From positions 1-6,165 of the forward strand of contig JAECRW010000096.1 of NCBI GenBank assembly GCA_016294985.1: a DNA stretch of 6,165 nt, given 5' to 3'. Under the pieces are notes generated by a model, which ran no database searches, was not told where the DNA came from, and worked only from the letters and a program-made list of their open reading frames with translations. Positions 1 to 4,652 of the stretch are shown in pieces (position 1 is the first letter of the stretch; the number at the start of each line of letters is the position of its first letter). The position numbers and the translations under genes were made by a program. The DNA is from Candidatus Sifarchaeum marinoarchaea (GTDB taxonomy: Archaea > Asgardarchaeota > Sifarchaeia > Borrarchaeales > Borrarchaeaceae).

Positions 1-2
1 CT

Positions 3-1571
3 TCATTTGATCCGTCTTTGCAACAAAATCAAAGCAGCGTTTGGATTTGTGATACTAGCAATTTATTCCTGATGCGGTTAATAGAGGTTTTTGGCGTTAA
101 AGGTAGAGTAAAGGATGAAGAATGCTATTACCCCATTTTTAAGTTACCCGAAAACCTCATTGCGAGTTTCTTGCAAGGATATTTTGATGGTGATGGAACC
201 GTAATCAGTAAAGAAAAAGTTGTAAAGTTCGCTGTAGGTAAATTACCAGATTCTATAGCACCAAATTATCCTCCTGAGCAGAGTAAAGAGCGGGCGAAAA
301 ACATTCAGCTATTGCTAAAAAGGCTCGGAATTGCCTCAAAACTAGTAAGACGTGATACAACGAGTATAAAACCTGGCGAAAAAGGAACAAGTATAATCTA
401 TGATGTAGCAGTTAGAGGTAAACGGGATGTTCTTAAATTCATCGAGAATATTAGCTCCAGACATCCAGAAAAGAGTAAAAAACTCAAAAGATTAGCAAGA
501 GAATTAGAATCGATTCCTGATGTAACAACAGACTTCGAAAAAGCACCGTTAATCTCCGGTTCGTTGATTAAAAAGACGCGTGAGTATTTAGATCTACCTC
601 AGGCGTTCTTCGGCACGTCTAGTCGGATTAGTGAAATTGAAAGTGGTAAAAAACGACTGGGAAATTTTGATTTGTTACAAATGGCAGAAAAAGTTGTAGA
701 AGTCTATTTCAGTAACCCTGGACATCATGATATCAGCGAATTGCATGATATGGAGCGTTTTGGCAGTGGTGACTTCATTCTTGATAAAATCGTAGAAATT
801 GAAGAAATAGAATCTGATTCAGATTTTGTCTATGATATAACTGTGGCTGAGGTTATGATAGGAAATGAATTGGGTTCTCGCAAATCAGTAGGATTCCGCG
901 ACAAAACTCACCGATTCGTTACTGATAACGGGTTAGTGGTTTCTAACTGTGAAAGTTTACGTGAAATTTCTGCTGCCCGAGAAGAAGTACCGGCTAGAAG
1001 GGGTTATCCAGGTTACCTTTACACAGACCTTGCAAGCATTTACGAGCGGGCAGGAAGAATTACAGGACGAAAAGGTACGATCACCCAGATGCCGATCCTT
1101 TCCATGCCTAACGACGATATAACGCACCCAATCCCAGATTTGACAGGTTATATCACCGAAGGACAGATTTATGTCGATCGTGGATTACATAGAAGAGGTA
1201 TCTATCCTCCCATCGATGTATTGCCTTCATTGTCTCGTTTAATGAAAGAAGGAATTGGAAAAGGCCTCACCCGGGCAGACCACCGCGAAGTCGCCGACCA
1301 ACTCTACTATGGTTACTCTGAAGGCAGAGACTTAAGGGAACTCGTAGCCGTAGTAGGTGAAGAAGCACTTACAGAGAGAGATAGGCGATATCTCGAATTT
1401 GCTGAGCGCTTTGAAAGAGAGTTCACTAGCCAAGGTATGGTTGAAGATCGCTCGATTGATGAAACATTAGACATCGGATGGGAACTTCTTGCAAAACTAC
1501 CAGAAAAGGAACTCAAGAGGATCGACCCCGAAACAATTCAAAAATGGCATCCCGCGTATCGTAAAGGATAA
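3..1571 (+). CDS. atpB: A-type ATP synthase subunit B, intein-containing, 5' end outside window
   Basis: Subunit B is the non-catalytic nucleotide-binding subunit of the A1 head of the membrane A1Ao ATP synthase, alternating with catalytic subunit A around the central stalk. The frame is open from base 3, so the start codon and the N-terminal half lie upstream. The TTG at 18 is only an internal codon. Two parts are seen. Bases 3-947 encode the C-terminal part of an intein. Bases 948-1568 encode 207 residues of subunit B, beginning CESLREISAAREEVP and continuing through GYPGYLYTDLASIYERAG, ITHPIPDLTGYITEGQI and YPPIDVLPSLSRLM, all hallmark stretches of archaeal/vacuolar subunit B. The end (ELKRIDPETIQKWHP) is close to the usual C-terminus, so this half looks complete. 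It is followed by atpD in the common archaeal B-D order. Mature protein requires splicing. Identification of the extein is very firm. Confidence 0.96.
   Translation, partial: SFDPSLQQNQSSVWICDTSNLFLMRLIEVFGVKGRVKDEECYYPIFKLPENLIASFLQGYFDGDGTVISKEKVVKFAVGKLPDSIAPNYPPEQSKERAKNIQLLLKRLGIASKLVRRDTTSIKPGEKGTSIIYDVAVRGKRDVLKFIENISSRHPEKSKKLKRLARELESIPDVTTDFEKAPLISGSLIKKTREYLDLPQAFFGTSSRISEIESGKKRLGNFDLLQMAEKVVEVYFSNPGHHDISELHDMERFGSGDFILDKIVEIEEIESDSDFVYDITVAEVMIGNELGSRKSVGFRDKTHRFVTDNGLVVSNCESLREISAAREEVPARRGYPGYLYTDLASIYERAGRITGRKGTITQMPILSMPNDDITHPIPDLTGYITEGQIYVDRGLHRRGIYPPIDVLPSLSRLMKEGIGKGLTRADHREVADQLYYGYSEGRDLRELVAVVGEEALTERDRRYLEFAERFEREFTSQGMVEDRSIDETLDIGWELLAKLPEKELKRIDPETIQKWHPAYRKG
156..197 (+). 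other. Second LAGLIDADG motif of the homing endonuclease
   Basis: Encodes NLIASFLQGYFDGDG-type residues. In this family the motif forms one of the two helices at the domain interface, and its terminal Asp contributes to metal binding and DNA cleavage. The FDGDG ending is intact. The partner motif must be upstream of the window. Confidence 0.88.
558..707 (+). other. XRE-like helix-turn-helix segment inside the intein
   Basis: The segment reads GSLIKKTREYLDLPQ, then GTSSRISEIESGKKRLG, then LLQMAEKVVEV. This follows the XRE/Cro pattern: a first helix with Lxx(T/A)REYLxLxQ, a recognition helix SRISEIESGKKR and a closing helix with conserved Leu and Ala. It lies between the LAGLIDADG domain and the C-terminal splicing blocks. 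Related HTH segments are known in some archaeal inteins and are thought to help the endonuclease bind its target. The fold is inferred from pattern only. Confidence 0.65.
822..950 (+). other. Intein C-terminal splicing blocks and splice junction
   Basis: Block F begins with FVYDITVAE (from 825) and resumes with HRFVTDNGLVVSN. Between them is an insert of about 20 residues (MIGNELGSRKSVGF and flanks). The last intein residue is Asn (945-947), which cyclises to release the C-extein, and the +1 residue is Cys (948-950), the acceptor nucleophile. The penultimate residue is Ser (942-944), where most inteins have His to assist Asn cyclisation. Junction placement is fixed by the conserved CE(S/A)LREI start of the extein. 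Confidence 0.9.
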
Positions 1572-1574
1572 GGC

Positions 1575-1596
1575 GGTATTTATTCATACCTTTTTT
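1575..1596 (+). terminator. Hairpin plus T-run between atpB and atpD
   Basis: GGTAT (1575-1579) and ATACC (1586-1590) form a perfect 5-bp stem with a 6-base loop, followed at once by six T (1591-1596). This looks like a weak intrinsic terminator 3 bases after the atpB stop codon. As atpD lies 32 bases further on, it more likely lowers read-through or marks an mRNA processing or 3' end than fully ends the operon. In archaea the T-run alone can suffice for termination. Confidence 0.45.
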
Positions 1597-1614
1597 CCTT
1601 GTAGCCTGAATCAC

Positions 1615-1620
1615 GGAGGA
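1615..1620 (+). promoter_or_regulatory. Ribosome binding site of atpD
   Basis: GGAGGA lies 7 bases before the ATG at 1628. It is a strong Shine-Dalgarno match that fixes the start of atpD. Confidence 0.85.
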
Positions 1621-1627
1621 AGAACAA

Positions 1628-2317
1628 ATGAGTGAACTTATGGCTGGAGTTAATCCCACGCGTATGCAGTTGTTAGCATTAAAAGATAGACAAAACTTGG
1701 CTGTTAAAGGACACGGACTTTTGAGTGAAAAAATGGATGCTCTCATACTGGAGTTTTTTGCAATTCTTGAAGATGTCAAGACGGTGCGAACAGAACTCTC
1801 TGAAATGCTTTCAAGGGCATTTAAGTTTCTAATGGATACAAAATTGATTCTAGGAGCACTTAAATTAAAGGAAATTGGTATGGCAGCGCCAAGTCTTTTT
1901 AAATTAGAGGCCGAGACAAGAAATTTGATGGGCGTTCGCGTTCCAGTCTTACATCTTGAGAAAAAACTCGATGAATCTGAAAAAACACCTTTTTATGGAT
2001 TTGTAGATACTCCGACAGTATTGGACGAATCAGTAAACCTTTTTCAGCAGATTTTAGAGAAGATAATCAAATTTGCTGAGATTAAAGCAACATTGGAAAG
2101 GCTCGCTGATGAGATTATCAGTACTAAACGACGGGTCAATGCCCTTAATTATGTAATCATCCCTCGTCTAGAAGCTACAACAAATTTCATTGATCAATAT
2201 CTCGAAGAGCGCGAACGTGAAAGTTTTGTCAGAATGCGTCATATAAAGAGGCTATTAGAGAAAAAAGATATTGAAGAAAAGAGCAGTCAAGAAACCAAAA
2301 GCATACTTACTGAATAA
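1628..2317 (+). CDS. atpD: A-type ATP synthase subunit D
   Basis: Subunit D forms the central rotor shaft of the A1 head, coupling rotation of the membrane ring to the A3B3 hexamer. The 229-residue product has family length. It starts with the typical NPTRMQLLALKDRQNLAVKGHGLLSEKMDAL N-terminal coiled-coil pattern and has the diagnostic C-terminal helix signature RRVNALNYVIIPRLEAT followed by LEERERESFVRMRHIK. Long heptad-like helices at both ends with a variable middle fit an antiparallel coiled coil. The start is set by GGAGGA at 1615-1620. The gene follows atpB by 56 bases and is probably co-transcribed with it, subject to the hairpin between them. The last 20 or so residues are charged and low in complexity, as is common. 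Nothing is missing. Confidence 0.96.
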   Translation: MSELMAGVNPTRMQLLALKDRQNLAVKGHGLLSEKMDALILEFFAILEDVKTVRTELSEMLSRAFKFLMDTKLILGALKLKEIGMAAPSLFKLEAETRNLMGVRVPVLHLEKKLDESEKTPFYGFVDTPTVLDESVNLFQQILEKIIKFAEIKATLERLADEIISTKRRVNALNYVIIPRLEATTNFIDQYLEERERESFVRMRHIKRLLEKKDIEEKSSQETKSILTE

Positions 2318-2323
2318 ACGAAC

Positions 2324-2330
2324 TTTTTTT
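2324..2330 (+). terminator. T-run after atpD
   Basis: Seven consecutive T begin 6 bases after the atpD stop. T-rich tracts without a hairpin are the usual intrinsic termination signal in archaea, so this is the likely end of the ATP synthase operon transcript. Confidence 0.45.
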
Positions 2331-2350
2331 CGTAGATCTCTGAAAATCAG

Positions 2351-2373
2351 ACCATACAACTGTTATGTGTGGT
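2351..2373 (+). repeat. Hairpin-forming inverted repeat downstream of atpD
   Basis: ACCATACA (2351-2358) pairs with TGTGTGGT (2366-2373) over 8 bp including one G-U pair, with a 7-base loop. It could stabilise a 3' end of the atpD mRNA that extends past the T-run, or serve as a protein site. No T-run follows it, so it is not a classical terminator. Confidence 0.4.
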
Positions 2374-2413
2374 AAACTATCAACTTTCCCCAACTCACAT
2401 ATACGCCTCCTGC

Positions 2414-2421
2414 TTTATAAA
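2414..2421 (+). promoter_or_regulatory. TATA-box-like element in the atpD/TFE-beta gap
   Basis: TTTATAAA matches the archaeal TATA box well. A start site about 25 bases downstream would fall near 2440-2445, just before the GC-richer structured block, so a dedicated transcript of that block is possible. The BRE just upstream (CCTGC) is not the purine-rich consensus, which lowers confidence. Confidence 0.35.
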
Positions 2422-2461
2422 CACCTTGCTGGATTGTTCCCTAGGCTGATGGAGGCAAGTC

Positions 2462-2533
2462 GTGAGGTGGGTCGTAATAACCACAGTTGGGTTAATTAGG
2501 TGTAACATCAATAACTGTAACTTACCCCATTGA
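2462..2533 (+). CDS. Possible 23-residue small ORF
   Basis: A GTG at 2462 is preceded by GGAGG (2451-2455) at 6-base spacing and opens a 23-codon frame ending in TGA at 2531-2533. The peptide begins MRWVVITTVGLIRC, a short hydrophobic stretch, and has two Cys. It lies downstream of the TATA-like box at 2414, so promoter, Shine-Dalgarno and start are in the right order. No homologue is recognised. It may be a leader peptide or chance; the same bases also form inverted repeats that favour an RNA role. Confidence 0.2.
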   Translation: MRWVVITTVGLIRCNINNCNLPH

Positions 2534-2672
2534 GAATACTTTAAATTATTAGATTAATATACTAAATAGAATTGATCATAAGAACCTTTGAGGACTAGTT
2601 TAGATCCCCATTAAGCAGTTGAATCTATCCAAGAATCAAAAAGGTACACTTAACTCAAAAACACAGTAATCC

Positions 2673-2678
2673 AGGTGA
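2673..2678 (+). promoter_or_regulatory. Ribosome binding site deciding the GTG start of TFE-beta
   Basis: AGGTGA, complementary to the 16S rRNA 3' end, lies 8 bases before the GTG at 2687. The in-frame ATG at 2711 has no such site, so GTG is preferred. Confidence 0.7.
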
Positions 2679-2686
2679 TATAGAAG

Positions 2687-3064
2687 GTGACGTCTTTAGA
2701 AGACAATGCGATGAAGATCATTGTAGATACCGGAGTACAAGGTATATTGCAGTCAGATCTTTGGAAGAAGTTGGAAACTACAAGTCGAGAGGGCTCAAGG
2801 CTAGCTGTACGCCTCGAGAAGACTGGGTTAGTTAAGCGGGTGAAAGAATTAGTTGATGGAAGATGGACCTTCAGATTGTTTGCAAAAACCGTAAGTACCT
2901 CAAAAAAAGAATCGGTGAATACTCTTGAAGGATGTCCCTGTTTCACTTGTGGAGATCTGGCGAGATGTGGAAATCTTCAATCCATATCGCCAGTTTTTTG
3001 TGCTGGCTTAGACCACTGGCTTCAAAGACTGTCTAAATCTGCTAACGGAAATAGTTCTACGTAA
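2687..3064 (+). CDS. tfeB: Transcription factor TFE beta subunit (RPC39/RPC34-like, Fe-S)
   Basis: TFE-beta is the archaeal counterpart of RNA polymerase III subunit hRPC39. With TFE-alpha it forms the TFE heterodimer, which helps open promoter DNA in the RNA polymerase pre-initiation complex. The 125-residue product has an N-terminal winged helix (about residues 5-68: GVQGILQSDLWKKLE, then SRLAVRLEKTGLVKRVKELVDGRWTFRL). A C-terminal cysteine cluster follows: C85, C88, C94 and C105, spaced C-x2-C-x5-C-x10-C, and then LDHWL. As recalled, human RPC39 has the same spacing (PCGLCPVFDDC, then ISPSNC), where these Cys hold a 4Fe-4S cluster. An extra Cys lies at 83. Length is short and typical of the minimal archaeal form. 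The gene stands alone, 84 bases before the rlmE start. The start is GTG, supported by AGGTGA at 2673. Identity rests on motif spacing and fold pattern, not on alignment. Confidence 0.85.
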   Translation: MTSLEDNAMKIIVDTGVQGILQSDLWKKLETTSREGSRLAVRLEKTGLVKRVKELVDGRWTFRLFAKTVSTSKKESVNTLEGCPCFTCGDLARCGNLQSISPVFCAGLDHWLQRLSKSANGNSST

Positions 3065-3104
3065 AACTATTTAACAAAATGGGAAGGGGATCTAAAGCAC
3101 TGTA

Positions 3105-3110
3105 TTTTTT
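3105..3110 (+). terminator. T-run after the TFE-beta gene
   Basis: Six T lie 40 bases after the TFE-beta stop and 38 bases before the rlmE start, with no stem before them. It may be a weak archaeal T-rich terminator or simply part of the rlmE leader. Confidence 0.25.
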
Positions 3111-3148
3111 CATCACTGAGCATGAATGAATTTCGGAGATTTTTACTA

Positions 3149-3763
3149 ATGGGTAAACGAAGGATTTGGCTGGACGAAAGAAAAAAGGATTATTATTACA
3201 AAAAGGCAAAAGAAGAGAATCTTCGTTCAAGAGCGGTTTTCAAACTAATCCAGTTAAATAAAAAATTTCATGTGATAAAAAAGGGAAACAGTGTTCTAGA
3301 TTTAGGCTGTGCACCAGGAGGTTGGCTCAAAGCGATTAAAGATATTGTAGGTGAAAAAGGTATAGTCTTAGGAGTAGATTTACAACCTATAGCTCCAATC
3401 CCCCAAGTAAAGTTTGTTTTAGGCGATATCACGGACGAAAATACCCTAAATGAAATTAAAGTGTATAACTCTAGTTTTGATGTAATCACCTCTGATTGCA
3501 GTCCTAATGTTAGTGGAAACTGGGAGGTGGATCATGCACGCCAGATCTATCTTGCTGAGAAATCGCTAGAGATCTGCCATCAACTTCTTGCCGAAGGAGG
3601 TAATTTCATAGTTAAGGTATTCCAAGGAGAACTCTTTGAAGATTTCATTGACAAAATGAAAAAAATGTTTGAGAAGGTTATTATAAGTAAACCTGACGCT
3701 TCAAGAAAAAGAAGCTCAGAAATATACGTAGTTGGTCGTCATTATGACTCCAAATATACTTGA
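3149..3763 (+). CDS. rlmE: 23S rRNA (uridine-2'-O-)-methyltransferase, RlmE/FtsJ family
   Basis: SAM-dependent 2'-O-methyltransferase of the large-subunit rRNA; the bacterial enzyme methylates U2552 in the A-loop of 23S rRNA, and archaeal homologues are assumed to act alike. The 204-residue product begins MGKRRIWLDERKKDYYYKKAK, the usual archaeal opening. It has RSRAVFKL with K32, the SAM motif VLDLGCAPGGW (49-59), the acidic GVDLQP (75-80), VITSDCSPNVSG with D116, IVKVFQG with K156 and SSEIYVVGR with E191. K32-D116-K156-E191 is the complete catalytic tetrad. The ATG at 3149 is chosen over the in-frame ATG at 3122 because it matches the family N-terminus and has GGAG at 3135-3138. The gene overlaps the next gene by 20 bases, which suggests co-transcription and translational coupling. 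Confidence 0.95.
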   Translation: MGKRRIWLDERKKDYYYKKAKEENLRSRAVFKLIQLNKKFHVIKKGNSVLDLGCAPGGWLKAIKDIVGEKGIVLGVDLQPIAPIPQVKFVLGDITDENTLNEIKVYNSSFDVITSDCSPNVSGNWEVDHARQIYLAEKSLEICHQLLAEGGNFIVKVFQGELFEDFIDKMKKMFEKVIISKPDASRKRSSEIYVVGRHYDSKYT

Positions 3764-4652
3764 AAAAGCTAAGACAAAAGTTTATTCCCAATTTTACCAA
3801 CGAACCGTAGATGATATAATAATCTATGACCACAAATCTAGCGAATTAGTCGACCTCTCCTTGTTAGTTGGTGTATGTAGAAATCTTCTTCCTTGGGATC
3901 ATGAGAGGCTTTATTCCAAAGTAGAGCAGATTAATGATACCCTAGGTCTTCATAACAAGTATGTTCGTTATTGTAATCACAATAAACCGACTTGTAATGC
4001 ACGACAAATGTTAGAAGCTCAAGAAGTCCCAATTTCTCAAATTTCTAAGGTAATATGGAGCTTTCAATCGGTTATGTTGCAGTTCTTTTTCAAGATTCCA
4101 TCTAGTCGTGACTTTCCAATACGGTGTGAACAACATGCTAATATTCTAACTGAGAATGATTTTCGACTAAGCCGAATTAATCTCTCACGCGGATTTGTGA
4201 TTTTTCAAGAACCAAAAATTGAAGTTGAGCTGAAATTCAAGGGAGACTGGACGATTTACATCCCTTATCAAATTGGAGACTGGGAAAGACTCTTAGAATC
4301 AGTAAAGTCATCAGAGATGGCGCTTCTTCAGCCAAGGCTTCAAACTACATGTGATCTATATATAATGACACGTCTCGTTTGGAACAAAGAAAAAATGAGT
4401 CCAAAGGAGGCAGATGAAAGATTTACAGAATTCACTACTCAAAATGGATTTACGGTCGGAAAAAAGATATTTCCTATTTTCTTCTTATCACATCCAAAGC
4501 TGGAAACTCTAAAAAATCTTGTACAAGAACACCGAGAAGACGTTAAGGAAATCACTTTTGATTCAGTTCAGCTCAGAAACACTATCGACCTTGCAAAGGA
4601 TATTTCAAAGTCCAGAGAAGTCAGTCAAGGATTTGTCAAGCTAGTTCACTGA
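3744..4652 (+). CDS. Protein of unknown function coupled to rlmE
   Basis: A 302-residue protein that I do not recognise. It looks soluble: no signal peptide or clear membrane span, with mixed helix and strand. Notable features are a Cys/His-rich stretch (C45, H53, H70, C77, H79, C84, including RYCNHNKPTC) and a separate CEQH (C128, H131), which could bind metal, although the spacing matches no zinc finger known to me. Further on are strand-like segments (VELKFKGDWTIYIPY, 161-175), a Trp-rich patch, and a charged helical C-terminus. The ATG at 3744 lies inside rlmE and overlaps it by 20 bases; an in-frame TTG at 3732 would add four residues. No clear Shine-Dalgarno is seen, so translation probably depends on rlmE. 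The coupling hints at an RNA-modification or ribosome role, but that is only context. It ends 7 bases inside the convergent trm1. Confidence 0.85.
   Translation: MTPNILEKAKTKVYSQFYQRTVDDIIIYDHKSSELVDLSLLVGVCRNLLPWDHERLYSKVEQINDTLGLHNKYVRYCNHNKPTCNARQMLEAQEVPISQISKVIWSFQSVMLQFFFKIPSSRDFPIRCEQHANILTENDFRLSRINLSRGFVIFQEPKIEVELKFKGDWTIYIPYQIGDWERLLESVKSSEMALLQPRLQTTCDLYIMTRLVWNKEKMSPKEADERFTEFTTQNGFTVGKKIFPIFFLSHPKLETLKNLVQEHREDVKEITFDSVQLRNTIDLAKDISKSREVSQGFVKLVH

Larger units (their letters stand above)
3..947 (+). other. Intein in AtpB (C-terminal portion, LAGLIDADG homing endonuclease)
   Basis: In-frame protein intron that excises itself from the AtpB precursor. The visible 315 codons lack the N-terminal splicing blocks and the first LAGLIDADG motif, which must lie upstream. 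The second LAGLIDADG dodecapeptide is FLQGYFDGDG at 168-197, with the catalytic-type acidic residues present, preceded by the typical KLPENLIAS. A second endonuclease sub-domain follows (about 200-500), then a helix-turn-helix segment (about 558-707) and the C-terminal splicing blocks (about 822-947). The endonuclease frame is undisrupted, so it may still be active. Insertion is just before the conserved Cys of the subunit B motif normally reading NYCEALREI. The best-known archaeal ATPase inteins sit in catalytic subunit A, so this is a different host gene. The intein call is firm; endonuclease activity is inference. Confidence 0.94.
2318..2686. other. 369-base gene-free region between atpD and the TFE-beta gene
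   Basis: No recognised gene lies here. From left to right it holds a T-run, the hairpin at 2351-2373, a TATA-like box at 2414-2421, and a block at about 2400-2535 visibly richer in GC than its flanks. The block contains overlapping inverted repeats: GCCTCC 2405-2410 with GGAGGC 2451-2456, CTTGC 2425-2429 with GCAAG 2455-2459, ACAGTT 2483-2488 with AACTGT 2513-2518, and TGGGTTAA 2488-2495 with TTACCCCA 2522-2529 (one mismatch). The rest, 2535-2670, is AT-rich and should contain the TFE-beta promoter, but no convincing box stands out. No tRNA T-arm, no C/D-box pair and no CRISPR-like repeat was seen. Confidence 0.6.

Noticed and set aside
18..20. TTG at 18 as the start of a 517-residue protein
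   Set aside because: The frame is open back to base 3 and the residues before it continue the intein domain; the true start is upstream of the window.
1313..1779. Open frames on the minus strand at 1313-1516 and 1513-1779
   Set aside because: They lie opposite conserved atpB and atpD coding sequence, have Ser-rich shadow composition and no ribosome binding sites.
2451..2462. RNase P RNA, because GGAGGCAAGTC resembles the conserved GAGGAAAGTCC
   Set aside because: The match is partial, and the other conserved regions of RNase P RNA are not found in the available 220 bases downstream.
2440..2535. A tRNA or C/D-box RNA in the gap
   Set aside because: There is no GGTTCRA-type T-arm or paired acceptor stem. 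TGATGGA resembles a C box, but no matching CTGA D box lies at suitable distance.
2650..2946. Minus-strand open frame opposite the TFE-beta gene
   Set aside because: It mirrors a gene with clear motifs on the other strand and has no recognisable domain.
3122..3148. ATG at 3122 as the start of rlmE
   Set aside because: The extra nine residues are not part of the family N-terminus, and the ATG at 3149 begins with the usual MGKR and has GGAG upstream.
3268..3489. Minus-strand open frame opposite rlmE
   Set aside because: It is a shadow of the conserved methyltransferase core.
3732..3743. TTG at 3732 as the start of the unknown gene
   Set aside because: An ATG follows four codons later, and neither has a clear ribosome binding site. 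ATG is preferred, though TTG is not excluded.
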